Translations under genes and position numbers: made by a program
NCBI GenBank assembly: GCA_946402945.1
Contig: CAMIYB010000008.1
Span: 1-49,146 of the forward strand
Reading direction: 5' to 3'
Length of the DNA stretch: 49,146 bases
Source: an uncultured Bacteroidales bacterium
GTDB lineage: Bacteria > Bacteroidota > Bacteroidia > Bacteroidales > UBA932
The notes under the pieces: generated by a model
Told to the model about the DNA's origin: nothing
Database searches by the model: none
What the model saw: only the letters and a program-made list of their open reading frames with translations
In this document: piece by piece, positions 1 through 8,650 of the stretch
Position numbering within the stretch: position 1 is the first letter of the stretch
Layout: every line of letters starts with the position of its first letter

Positions 1-51
1 GGCCAGCAACAGGCCTGCCGCAGCGATCATCAGAATGAAACTTTTTTTCAT
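1..51 (-). CDS. N-terminus of an exported protein (partial)
   Basis: Only the first 17 codons are inside the window. The ATG is the complement of positions 49-51. The visible peptide starts M-K-K-S and runs into a hydrophobic stretch rich in Ile, Leu and Ala, as in a signal peptide. It lies 27 bp downstream of the stop of the preceding lipoprotein gene, on the same strand, so it is probably the next gene of the glycan locus. No function can be assigned from this fragment. Confidence 0.6.
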   Translation of the reverse strand, partial: MKKSFILMIAAAGLLLA

Positions 52-78
52 AAAAAATTGGTTTTAAAGTGTTGGTAA

Positions 79-1836
79 TTACTGTTTATCCGTATATTGG
101 AGCGTAAAGTTGCGGATCTTGGTCTGGGCCGGATCCTTGGCAAAGACGCCGAAGTAACCATAGTCCGTACCTAGTTTTACGCTATCGTTCCACCACCAGA
201 GTTCCTTGGTAAAGAGGAGCTGGTCCGGGACCAGGACGCCATTCTCCTCCTTGAGGTTGAACACGTGGGCGGCGGCCCAGTCGCCATGAATCTCATGCGC
301 AAGTTTCTCACCCTCTCCCCGCTGGTCGTCGTAATCGATGTTGGTGATAATCAACCGCACCCAGTCGTTCAGGACATCGCCGTGGATGGATGTCCAGTTG
401 TCCATGGCATTGGGGGAAATCATGTTGAAGCAATAGAATCCGCCCGTCGTCTCACCGGAATTGAAAGGCAGGAAGCAGACATAGCACGGCTTGTCGGTGG
501 AGGTGAGGTCATAGGTATCGTTTTCGTATCCATGCTGGTTGAACATCCACAGGCCGGCGCTGCCGGAACTGCAGTCGATGGAGCAGATCCAGGTGTTGCA
601 GTCGCCGCTGCCGTTGTATTTGAGCCGGACTTTGTTGCCATACCAGAACAGCGGATTGGCGGTCTTGTAGTCGCCGGTACCGACCACCTGGAGGTAGCCG
701 TTGCCATACTGGACATCCGCGCGGACCTTGTTGCCCTTCCAGTTGCCGCTCAGTTCGGGGCTGGAGAAACTGTCATACGCGATCTTCATCCCGGTCGCGG
801 CCTGTGCCACGGGAATAACGACGCGGGCGGGGCCGGCGGCCGTCACACCTTCGATTTCCACGCGGCCGTAACGGGCGTTCTTGTCGGTGTTGGCCGCAGC
901 GGTCACTGCGATGTCCGTCCCGTTGACGGAGACGGTGAGCCATTCCTGTTTTTCCGTCGAAGAAACGGAACTGAACGCGGAGGCCACAGCGGCGTGGAGG
1001 GTCTCCCCATTGCCCGCAAAACCAAGGTCATAAGGCGTAGAAAGGATGGTCGGCGTGGAGAAATCAGCCCCCTCGTCCACATTGCCCAGATCGAGTACCG
1101 CACCGGCCTTGGCGGCGATGAACTCGTCGGAGACAGAGGAGGAAACGCGGCCGAATTCGTCCGTCACGGTGATGTCCAGGCCATCGACGAACGTGGCGGG
1201 AATCACGGCGATGTAGTAGGTGCCCGTTTCGAGTATTCCCGCACCGGACAGGACGACGGAGGCGCTGCCGCCGTCGGCCGTCACCTTGTTGCGGGACACG
1301 TCGACCGTGGCGCTGCCGGTGAGTTTTTCACTGCCCTTGGAGGCCAGGGTCACCGACTTGATGTTCTTGCCGGAAACCAGGCTCACCTTGATCAGGGCCA
1401 GGGCGTTCTTGAAGGAAAGATCGGTGCCGGAAGTCGTTGCGACAGCAATGGAAGCCGCCGGCGAGATACCGTCCTTGACGGCCGTCTGCTCCTGGGGAAC
1501 GGTAATGCTGACGGACGACGCGGAAATGGTGGACGCCGCTGCCGCAGGGGAGACGGCGTAATACGGCGCTGCGCCGACTTCTCCGCTGAAACTCGCGGAC
1601 GCACCGGCTGCAGAAGCCTTCAGCACCGTTTTCTGTGTGCCGGAGAAAACAGCGATCTCATCGTCGACCGCCCAGGCGACCTGCGGCCCGCCGGTATATG
1701 CCGGGAGCGTCGCCGAGAACGTAACGGCAGCGGAGCCGCCACCACCGCCTCCGTTGCTCTGCTGATTTTCTGGCTTACAGGAGACAACCGCCGCTATCGC
1801 AAGGGTTGTCAGGAGAAAAACAAGTGTTTTTTTCAT
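79..1836 (-). CDS. Surface lipoprotein: fimbrillin-like N-domain, BACON-like domain, C-terminal beta-sandwich
   Basis: 585 residues. A lipoprotein signal peptide ends at Cys20 (V-V-S-C) and is followed by a hexa-glycine linker near residue 29. Residues about 37-255 have the look of fimbrillin-like (Mfa/FimA N-domain) proteins: a W-A-V-D-D-E-I-A-V-F segment, a later S-F-K-N-A-L-A-L-I-K-V strand and a G-T-Y-Y-I-A-V-I-P strand. Residues about 265-345 resemble a BACON domain, with E-W-L-T-V-S and a terminal V-I-P-V-A-Q-A strand. The remainder is an aromatic-rich region that may be a laminin-like or carbohydrate-binding beta-sandwich. It is the second-last visible gene of the SusC/SusD operon, so a glycan-binding outer-surface role is inferred. 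No catalytic motif is recognised. Confidence 0.72.
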   Translation of the reverse strand: MKKTLVFLLTTLAIAAVVSCKPENQQSNGGGGGGSAAVTFSATLPAYTGGPQVAWAVDDEIAVFSGTQKTVLKASAAGASASFSGEVGAAPYYAVSPAAAASTISASSVSITVPQEQTAVKDGISPAASIAVATTSGTDLSFKNALALIKVSLVSGKNIKSVTLASKGSEKLTGSATVDVSRNKVTADGGSASVVLSGAGILETGTYYIAVIPATFVDGLDITVTDEFGRVSSSVSDEFIAAKAGAVLDLGNVDEGADFSTPTILSTPYDLGFAGNGETLHAAVASAFSSVSSTEKQEWLTVSVNGTDIAVTAAANTDKNARYGRVEIEGVTAAGPARVVIPVAQAATGMKIAYDSFSSPELSGNWKGNKVRADVQYGNGYLQVVGTGDYKTANPLFWYGNKVRLKYNGSGDCNTWICSIDCSSGSAGLWMFNQHGYENDTYDLTSTDKPCYVCFLPFNSGETTGGFYCFNMISPNAMDNWTSIHGDVLNDWVRLIITNIDYDDQRGEGEKLAHEIHGDWAAAHVFNLKEENGVLVPDQLLFTKELWWWNDSVKLGTDYGYFGVFAKDPAQTKIRNFTLQYTDKQ

Positions 1837-1853
1837 ATGGATGGTGTTAATGG

Positions 1854-2849
1854 TTATTTCTGGTAGGAAAGGAGGAAATTACGGAACTGGCTCTCGTAAT
1901 TCCGCCCCCAGAGGGCGACATGGCCGGCCGTGGCCGGAGCCATCGTGAACTTACGGGAATAGCAGACGCCCAGACGCTGAACCTCGCCGTTGAAAGTATG
2001 GAGCGAGACAACCTGCACAACAGGCTGGTTCGGAGCCGTTTCCGTGGTAAACACTTCCAGGCGCCACCAGTCGTCACGCTCGGCGGGATCGGCCAGCGGC
2101 ACCATTTCGGCATACTGGTTGTCGCAGGCGCCGGCGCCGATGACGCCATCGTCCATGGCGCACCAGGTGTTTCCGTTCCGGACCCAGATGCCGCCCCGGT
2201 TGGCCGCGGCATTATAGCCCAGATAGATTTCCACGACCTGCAGGGGATCGTCGTTGACATAGAGTTTTGCGCCGCCCTCGCCGCTCATCTTCACGTCCAC
2301 CGAGAAATGATAGCGGACGGCCGAGGGGTCGAGCAGTTCGTCACAGGAGTAGATGTAACCGGGGACATCGTCCGACTTGATGGCCACATAGCCGTTGCCG
2401 ATGGCGATGGTAGAAGGGTCCTCAGCCGTCCACCCCGTCGGAAGGGTCTTCCCGGTGAAGGCGGTGAAAGCGATCTTGCAGCCCTTTCCGGCCTGATAGA
2501 CCCGCAGGTACTGCGTGGCGGAGTTGTCACCCGAAGAGCAGACCAGGCGGATGATGCCGCGGCGGGGAACCGGCGACGACGTATTGGGCTCCGCGATGAC
2601 CTTGACGGACGAGAGGTCCTCCGCCACCTCGGCCGACGCGATCCATTCCGGAAGGTCGCCGACCGTAATGGCCTCCGCATTGGTGGAGATGCTGCCGACC
2701 TGGACGCCGCCATCGCCGTCGAAAGCCATTTCCAGCGGCGAGATGAGCAGCACGGGGGAAGGCCGGTTCCGGCCGATCGGATCGTAGGGTTCGTTACAGG
2801 CGGCCGTCAGCAGGACGGACGCCGCGAGGCATATCAAAGACTTCTTCAT
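1854..2849 (-). CDS. BACON-domain surface lipoprotein of the glycan locus
   Basis: 331 residues from the ATG at 2849. The frame is open further upstream, but this start gives a proper lipoprotein signal M-K-K-S-L-I-C-L ending at T-A-A-C. Residues about 29-120 look like a BACON domain (P-E-W-I-A-S-A motif, then G-I-I-R-L-V-C-S and a closing L-R-V-Y-Q-A-G strand). The C-terminal 200 residues form a predicted beta-sandwich with the layout of the C-domain of the following lipoprotein: a P-T-G-W-T-A-E-D start and a final F-R-N-F-L-L-S-Y segment, compared with I-R-N-F-T-L-Q-Y in the neighbour. The two are therefore probably related surface binding proteins. The gene begins 2 bp past the stop of the DUF3823 gene, which fits one transcript. 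Confidence 0.75.
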   Translation of the reverse strand: MKKSLICLAASVLLTAACNEPYDPIGRNRPSPVLLISPLEMAFDGDGGVQVGSISTNAEAITVGDLPEWIASAEVAEDLSSVKVIAEPNTSSPVPRRGIIRLVCSSGDNSATQYLRVYQAGKGCKIAFTAFTGKTLPTGWTAEDPSTIAIGNGYVAIKSDDVPGYIYSCDELLDPSAVRYHFSVDVKMSGEGGAKLYVNDDPLQVVEIYLGYNAAANRGGIWVRNGNTWCAMDDGVIGAGACDNQYAEMVPLADPAERDDWWRLEVFTTETAPNQPVVQVVSLHTFNGEVQRLGVCYSRKFTMAPATAGHVALWGRNYESQFRNFLLSYQK

Positions 2850-2851
2850 GG

Positions 2852-3538
2852 CTACATCTCGACTTTGACGACTTCGGAAAAATTGTAGCGGCCGGAGGGA
2901 TTGGCCGACAAGGCCGCTACGCGCACATAATAGGTCACACCGGCCTCCAGGCAATCCAGGATGCGGTCGGTGTAGGTGGTCGAGGAAACGACGCCGTCAT
3001 CGATCGACGAGAGATCCCGGACCACTTCATAGTCGATCCGGTTCATGCCCACATTGGGATTCCACTTGGAAACCAGCACGCGGGCCGTCATCACCTTCCC
3101 GGCGTCCGGGGCCTTGCGGATACGGTAGCGGACCACCAGGTCGGGGCCGCTGTTGCCCACATCGGCCATGACATCCAGGAAAGGAAGCACCTCGAACCTG
3201 AGTTCCGTACGGCCGGAAATGTGGATTTCGACGGGATCTACGGTGAAAAAGGCCCCCTCGACAGGTTGGACCACATAGTCGCCCTTGAAAATCCGGGTAT
3301 TGTTGAAGGTGCCGTCGGCCTTGCCCCAGAAATACTGCGGCAGGTCGGAGATCTTCCCGTTCACAATCTCGTTGAGTTGGATACGGAAGCCGTTCGGCTG
3401 CTCGGTCTGGAGCGGACTTCCGTCCTCCAGCACCAGGGCGCCGGTCAGGGTCTCCGAGGGCAGCGGATAAGTATCGACCTTACAGGCGGCCAGCAGGGCC
3501 GTCGCCATACAGAAAAACAGTATCTTTTTCATATCCAT
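2852..3538 (-). CDS. DUF3823-type lipoprotein next to SusD
   Basis: 228 residues starting M-D-M-K-K-I. A start two codons later (3532) is equally possible, and the frame is open upstream into the susD end. The signal peptide ends at L-A-A-C. The N-terminal half (T-L-T-G-A-L-V-L-E-D-G-S-P-L-Q-T, then G-F-R-I-Q-L-N-E) matches DUF3823, a two-domain beta-sandwich found almost only downstream of susD. The second half has Fn3-like strands, including D-A-G-K-V-M-T-A-R-V-L-V-S-K-W-N-P and G-V-T-Y-Y-V-R-V-A-A-L-S. It sits 13 bp after the susD stop. An accessory glycan-binding (SusE/F-like) role is inferred from position; the biochemical function of the family is not established. Confidence 0.82.
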   Translation of the reverse strand: MDMKKILFFCMATALLAACKVDTYPLPSETLTGALVLEDGSPLQTEQPNGFRIQLNEIVNGKISDLPQYFWGKADGTFNNTRIFKGDYVVQPVEGAFFTVDPVEIHISGRTELRFEVLPFLDVMADVGNSGPDLVVRYRIRKAPDAGKVMTARVLVSKWNPNVGMNRIDYEVVRDLSSIDDGVVSSTTYTDRILDCLEAGVTYYVRVAALSANPSGRYNFSEVVKVEM

Positions 3539-3551
3539 ATCGCTCTCTCTG

Positions 3552-5426
3552 TTAATAGCCCGGGTTCTGTTTGATCGCACCGCCGCTCTTGGCGATAATG
3601 CTCGAGGAGATGGGTGCGTAGTAGGACTTGGAATCGTAGGTGAAACGGATCTCGGAACGCTCCGTCAGCCGGAAGATGTACTTGCCCTCATCCACCACAT
3701 AATAGGGACAGAGGGCATGGAAAGTCTTGTTCTGGATGGTTTCCTCGTACATGTGCCAGCGCTTGAGATCCCAGAAAATCCGGTTCTCGAAGGCCAGTTC
3801 GCAGCGGCGCTCGCGGATGACGGCGGCCTCGTCGACCGTCTTCAGATCCGCCGTTCCGGCGCGGCGCCGGATTTCGTTGACCGGCTCCAGGGCATCCTCC
3901 ATGGTGACGGTCTGCCCGCCGACTTCCTCGCCGATCAGGTTGACGGCCGCTTCCGCCTTGGAAAGAAGCACCTCGGCATAGCGCAACTCGATCCAGTCCA
4001 CGCTGCCGGCCCAGAACTGCGGCGTCCCCTCGGGATCGACCCATTTCCAGACCAGGCAGCCGTTTCCGTTGGTCATCTGGCTGCCCATTCCGCACCATCC
4101 CTGAATGGTCATCCCGTTGGGGTGCTTGTCCTCGAAGGAGGCCGACTCCCACAACTTGCCGTCGGGATAACTGTCGTAGATGCCCTTGCGGACCTCGAAC
4201 ACGGCCGGATCGCCGCCGTTCGTCCGGCCCGGGATAAGGGCGCCCGGCACGAGGATGGACCCCAGCAGACGCGGCTGTGCCTTGGCGAAGAGGTCCTCCG
4301 TCTTGTCGTAACGGACGGGATTCTCCGGCGTACCCACATCGAGTTTGAAGGGATTGCCGTCCACGTCGTCGAAGAGTTCGATCCACTCCGTCGTCGGGGA
4401 GAGTTCCCCGGAGTCCGTGACCATGGAATAGTGGTAGGGCAGCTGCTGGCAGGTCCAGTTTTCCGGGCGGGGATTCGCCACGCCGGCATCGTATTCCTTG
4501 ATCAGCATCCGCTCGCGGTTGGCGGCGCTCTCGTCGATGAAAATGTTCCAGAAATTCTTGATCATCCCCTCGCGCGTCCCGTCGTTGTAGCGCTGGTAGA
4601 GCGCATACTTCCCGCCGTTGTCCATGGCCTTGCAGGCCGCATCATAAGCCGCCTTGTAGTAGTCCTTGGCATATTGGGCGGGGATGCCCACCAGACCGTC
4701 CAGCTGGACGGTGCCGAACTTGGCCTCGCTGGCCGCCGCCAGCATGACGCGGGCCTTCAGGGCCGCGGCGATGTACTTGTTGGCCCGGCCGCCGTTCAAC
4801 TCGTCCGGACCCATCAGTTCGTAGGCGCGGTCGAGGTCTTCCGCGATGAAATCGTAGCAGGCCTTCTCCGTGTCGCGCGGCTTGTAGAGTTCCTCTTCGG
4901 AGAGTTGGGTGTAACTGACCGCCTGGCTGACGATCGGCACGCCGCCGTAACTGCGGACCATGCCGAAATAGAGGAAGGCGCGGCAGAAATAGGCCTCGCC
5001 CAGCCAGTGGTTGAAACTCGCTTCCTGGCTGGAGAAATGTTCCTTGTTGGCCAGGAGTTCCTGGATGGAAAGATTGCAGAGCCGGATGGCGGAATAGTCC
5101 CAGAAGGAAAGCATGCCGCCGTCGCAGTATTTCGGGGTCAGGGCGACGCGGAGCGGGATGCATTCGGTCTCACCGGTCACCATGCTGGGATTGTTCCAGA
5201 TCGAGAAGGGGTATTCGCCGCCCCGCAGGCCGCCCCACAGGTCGGCGTTGTGCGCCGCGATGGGAAGGAGGGAATAAAGCGTCGCCAGGTCCGCCGTGAT
5301 GCCGACCTCATTGGTGAACACCTGGTCGCCCCGCAGGTTCTTCGTCGGCTCGATATCCAGGTTGGCACAGGCGGACGCCAGGAAGGCGGCTACGCCCAGG
5401 GAAAACAGTATCGTTTTGTTTCTCAT
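3552..5426 (-). CDS. SusD/RagB-family glycan-binding outer-membrane lipoprotein
   Basis: 624 residues. A signal peptide with lipobox S-A-C is followed by L-D-I-E-P-T-K-N-L, the usual beginning of mature SusD proteins. The rest is helix-rich with TPR-like segments (A-L-K-A-R-V-M-L-A-A-A-S-E and W-I-E-L-R-Y-A-E-V-L-L-S-K-A-E-A-A), the two most recognisable SusD signatures. The end contains E-R-R-C-E-L-A-F-E and F-W-D-L-K-R-W, also typical. SusD proteins sit on the outer surface as a lid over the SusC pore and bind the incoming glycan. The start lies 4 bp after the susC stop, so the two are co-transcribed. It is somewhat longer than the common 500-600 residues but otherwise normal. Confidence 0.95.
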   Translation of the reverse strand: MRNKTILFSLGVAAFLASACANLDIEPTKNLRGDQVFTNEVGITADLATLYSLLPIAAHNADLWGGLRGGEYPFSIWNNPSMVTGETECIPLRVALTPKYCDGGMLSFWDYSAIRLCNLSIQELLANKEHFSSQEASFNHWLGEAYFCRAFLYFGMVRSYGGVPIVSQAVSYTQLSEEELYKPRDTEKACYDFIAEDLDRAYELMGPDELNGGRANKYIAAALKARVMLAAASEAKFGTVQLDGLVGIPAQYAKDYYKAAYDAACKAMDNGGKYALYQRYNDGTREGMIKNFWNIFIDESAANRERMLIKEYDAGVANPRPENWTCQQLPYHYSMVTDSGELSPTTEWIELFDDVDGNPFKLDVGTPENPVRYDKTEDLFAKAQPRLLGSILVPGALIPGRTNGGDPAVFEVRKGIYDSYPDGKLWESASFEDKHPNGMTIQGWCGMGSQMTNGNGCLVWKWVDPEGTPQFWAGSVDWIELRYAEVLLSKAEAAVNLIGEEVGGQTVTMEDALEPVNEIRRRAGTADLKTVDEAAVIRERRCELAFENRIFWDLKRWHMYEETIQNKTFHALCPYYVVDEGKYIFRLTERSEIRFTYDSKSYYAPISSSIIAKSGGAIKQNPGY

Positions 5427-5430
5427 AGCC

Positions 5431-8400
5431 TTAGAATTTAAGGTTCACACCAAAGTTGGTCGTCATGATCAGCGGATAGGTCGTCCCGTAACCCGAGGAC
5501 GGATGCTCCGGATCGAGGTATTTCAAGGACGTGAAAGTCAAGAGGTTGTAGGCATTGACAAAGACCCTGAGCGACTCGATGGAGAGTTTGCTCATCCATT
5601 TCTTCGGGAAGGTGTAACCGATTTCCAGGGACTTCAGACGAAGGTAACTGGCATCACGCAGCGAGGCCCGGGAGGTAGAGGTATTCAGGTTCATCGCCGT
5701 GGAACCCTGGCTGGTGGTCGGCAGGTAGCCGGGAATCCATTCCGTCCGCGGATCCTTCGGGTCGGCGGCGGGGTCGGCCATGTGCCAGCGGTCGTAGAAA
5801 TAGTTCGGGCCGTTCTTGTCGTAGATGAAAGGCGTGGAAAGATACCAGTCGTATTTCACGCTGTTGAAGGCGCCGCCCTGGAACACGGCCGCCAGGTCGA
5901 TGCCTTTCCACTGCATGTCGATGGTGAAACCGTAGTAGAGCACGGGCGTGGTCTGGGCGCCGAAAGCGATGGGGTGGGAGTCGTTTCCGTCGATGACCCC
6001 GTCTTCGTTCCAGTCGTAATAACTGTAATCGCCCGGCTTGAGTTCCTGGTTGCCGAGGCTGTCCATCACGGGCCAGCCCCAGATCTGTTCGTAGTTCTGG
6101 AACTGTCCGGCATAGTCGTAACCCCACCAGATATCGTTGTAGCGTTCCGTGGCGTTGTTTTTCCAGTTCAGGTACTGGGTGCCGTAGTCGGTATGCTCCA
6201 CATACATGTTCATCATGCGGGAGAAGGCGATATTGCCGGTGACGCCATAGTGGAAGTCCCCGAAGTGGTTGCGGTGGCGCAGCGTCATATCGAAGCCCCG
6301 GGTGCGGTCGGAATTGAGGTTCTCCTGCGCCAGGGTCTGGCCGAGCCAGTCGGGGATGGAGACGTTGCGGGTGGCCGGCTTGCCGCTGCGGTCACGCTGG
6401 AAGATATCGAATTCGATGCCCAGTTTGCCGTTCCAGAAATCGGCGTCGATACCCAGGTTGGCCGTCCGCGTGCGGATCCAGGTCAGGTTCTCGTTCGGCG
6501 TGGCGAGGATGCTGACGATGTTGACGTCCTTCCCGTCCCAGAGGATCGGCCACCAGTCGATGCTGCCGGAGCCGTACTCAAAGCCCTCGACATACTGGAA
6601 GTTGGCCGTGGAATCGTCGCCAGCCTCGCCCCAGGAGACGCGCAGCTTGAGGTTGTCGAGCCAGCCGCGGGTGGGCTGCATCCACCGCTCCTCGCTGATG
6701 CGCCAACCGGCGCTCACGCTCGGGAAGAAGCCCCACTGATGCCCCTTGGCGAACTTGGAGGAACCGTCATAACGGAAGGCGGCCTCGAAATAGTAGCGCT
6801 CGGAGAAATCGTAGTTGAGCCGGCCGACGACCGACTTGCTGGCAATCTGCCAGAGGCCGCTCTGGTCGGCCGCACGGACGCCGGAAGTGTAGTAGGACGC
6901 ATCCATGGAACCCACCTGGCCCTCGCTGATACCGTTGGAAAGTTCCCCGAGGGAGGTCATCTCGATGTAGCGCTGGGCGTAGAAGTTGTCCATGTTGGTG
7001 GTCTGTTCCTCGTAGAGGGCCAGGGCCGCCACATGGTGTTTGCCGAACGTACGGTCGAAATTGATGGAGGCCTGGAGCAGGGTGTTCTCGCTGAAGCGCG
7101 TCGAGCGCTTGACGGCGTTCAGGTCCGGATCGTCGTCCTTGCCGCCGTAGGTGGAGGGAATGAATTCGTTGGTGTCCAGGTTGTAGGTATAGAGCGTATA
7201 GGAACGCTTGAGTTCCTTGTTCTCCCAGTTGGTATAGTCGTAGGAATAGGAAGCCTTGGCCTCGAGCCCCTTGACCCACGGAATGGTCCAGGTCAGGGAT
7301 CCGGTAGCCTGGAACAACTTCTGGCTCAGGCGTTTGTAGCCGGAGATACTGGAGTCCGTAATGGCCAGCGGGTTGTAGCCCTGGGCGATGTTCTGCATGT
7401 ACGGACGGGTGTAGTTGGCGTAGGCGGCATCCACCGGGCGCTCGACCCAGGCGGAGCGGTAGAAGATCTCCGTATCGTAGTAGGGACTGTTCTTCGTATC
7501 CATCATGCCGCTCAGAATCAGGTCCGCCCGCAGGCTTTTCGTCACCTTGGCGGAAATGTTGGAGCGGAGATTGAAACGGTTGTAGTTCAGGTCGCCGGTG
7601 GAATAGATACCCTGCTGGCCCATGTAGGCCACATTGGCGAAGTACTGCACCTTTTCCGTCCCGCCCGAGATGCTGAGCGTATGGGAGGTCTGGGGAGAAT
7701 ACTTATTGTTGTTGATGCGCCACCACTGGGTGTCGTCCTTCTGGCCGCTGCGGTATTTCTCGATATCCGCCAGCGGATAGATGAACTTGCCGGGCTCCAT
7801 GGAACCGCGCATGATGTTGTTTTCGTTGGTGATCTCCATGAACTGCCAGGCATTCAGGCCGTCCGGGGTGTTGATCGGCATCGAGAAGCCGGCATAGCCC
7901 TCATACTCGATGTGCGCGCTGCCTTCCTGGCCGCGCTTGGTGGTAATGAGGATGACGCCGTTGGAGGCACGCATGCCGTAGATGGAGGCGGAAGCGTCCT
8001 TCAGGGTGGAGATGCTCTCGATCTCATTTGCGTCCAGCCGCTCCATGTTGTCGCGCGGCACGCCGTCGATGATGACCAGCGGCGCTCCCATGCCCCGGAT
8101 ATTGATGGAAGAGGCGAAGGAGCCCGGTTCACCGGAGGTCTGGACGACCCGCACGCCGGCCATCTTGCCGGCCAGCGAGTTGACCACATTCTCGTTGCGG
8201 GTCTCCTTGATGGCGTCCGCGGTGACGGAGGAAATGGCGCCGGTCAGCGACGCGCGCTTCTGCTTGCCGTAGGCCACGACCACCACGTCGTCCAGTTTGG
8301 TCATGTCCTCTTCAATGACAATCTTGATTTCAGCCCTGTCCTGCGGAACCAGCACGGTCTTGTCACGGTAGCCCAGGCTGGACACCGTCAGACTCACCTC

Positions 8401-8628
8401 ACCGGAGGCATGCAGGTCCAGCACAAAGCGGCCGTCGGCGCCCGTCGTCGTGCCCGAGTTCGTCCCCGAGATGAGGACGCCCGCCCCGATGACCGCTTCC
8501 CCGGCCGCATCCGTGACCACGCCGCGTATCTGCCGCCCCGCCTGTCCCCAGGCCAGCACGCTCAAGAGAAGGCCCGCTGCCACCAGGAGCAGCCCCTTCC
8601 CTTTGCGGTTGATCGATTGACTCTTCAT
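5431..8628 (-). CDS. SusC/RagA-family TonB-dependent outer-membrane transporter
   Basis: 1065 residues from the ATG at 8628; the frame is open further upstream but this start gives a clean signal peptide ending near A-W-G-Q. Residues about 28-105 are a carboxypeptidase-D regulatory-like domain (R-G-V-V-T-D-A-A-G-E-A-V-I-G-A). A TonB-box-like D-D-V-V-V-V-A-Y-G-K-Q-K follows, then the plug with N-I-R-G-M-G-A-P-L-V-I-I-D-G-V-P and A-S-N-G-V-I-L-I-T-T-K-R-G, the standard SusC signatures. The rest is a TonB barrel. It imports oligosaccharides into the periplasm using TonB energy with the adjacent SusD. It is preceded by the AraC regulator with a 22-bp gap, so control by that regulator or by the GH78 promoter is likely. 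Confidence 0.96.
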   Translation of the reverse strand: MKSQSINRKGKGLLLVAAGLLLSVLAWGQAGRQIRGVVTDAAGEAVIGAGVLISGTNSGTTTGADGRFVLDLHASGEVSLTVSSLGYRDKTVLVPQDRAEIKIVIEEDMTKLDDVVVVAYGKQKRASLTGAISSVTADAIKETRNENVVNSLAGKMAGVRVVQTSGEPGSFASSINIRGMGAPLVIIDGVPRDNMERLDANEIESISTLKDASASIYGMRASNGVILITTKRGQEGSAHIEYEGYAGFSMPINTPDGLNAWQFMEITNENNIMRGSMEPGKFIYPLADIEKYRSGQKDDTQWWRINNNKYSPQTSHTLSISGGTEKVQYFANVAYMGQQGIYSTGDLNYNRFNLRSNISAKVTKSLRADLILSGMMDTKNSPYYDTEIFYRSAWVERPVDAAYANYTRPYMQNIAQGYNPLAITDSSISGYKRLSQKLFQATGSLTWTIPWVKGLEAKASYSYDYTNWENKELKRSYTLYTYNLDTNEFIPSTYGGKDDDPDLNAVKRSTRFSENTLLQASINFDRTFGKHHVAALALYEEQTTNMDNFYAQRYIEMTSLGELSNGISEGQVGSMDASYYTSGVRAADQSGLWQIASKSVVGRLNYDFSERYYFEAAFRYDGSSKFAKGHQWGFFPSVSAGWRISEERWMQPTRGWLDNLKLRVSWGEAGDDSTANFQYVEGFEYGSGSIDWWPILWDGKDVNIVSILATPNENLTWIRTRTANLGIDADFWNGKLGIEFDIFQRDRSGKPATRNVSIPDWLGQTLAQENLNSDRTRGFDMTLRHRNHFGDFHYGVTGNIAFSRMMNMYVEHTDYGTQYLNWKNNATERYNDIWWGYDYAGQFQNYEQIWGWPVMDSLGNQELKPGDYSYYDWNEDGVIDGNDSHPIAFGAQTTPVLYYGFTIDMQWKGIDLAAVFQGGAFNSVKYDWYLSTPFIYDKNGPNYFYDRWHMADPAADPKDPRTEWIPGYLPTTSQGSTAMNLNTSTSRASLRDASYLRLKSLEIGYTFPKKWMSKLSIESLRVFVNAYNLLTFTSLKYLDPEHPSSGYGTTYPLIMTTNFGVNLKF

Positions 8629-8650
8629 ATCGTCGTTCTTTAATCTGTTG

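Noticed and set aside
265..1866. Long plus-strand frame opposite the first lipoprotein gene
   Set aside because: It mirrors the codon structure of the minus-strand gene, is rich in Gly, Arg, His and Val, and shows no motif or start context. In this GC-rich DNA long antisense frames are expected.
5296..8643. 1115-codon plus-strand open frame opposite susC
   Set aside because: Composition (Val, Gly, His, Arg, Asp rich) is that of an antisense shadow; the SusC gene on the other strand has full family signatures.
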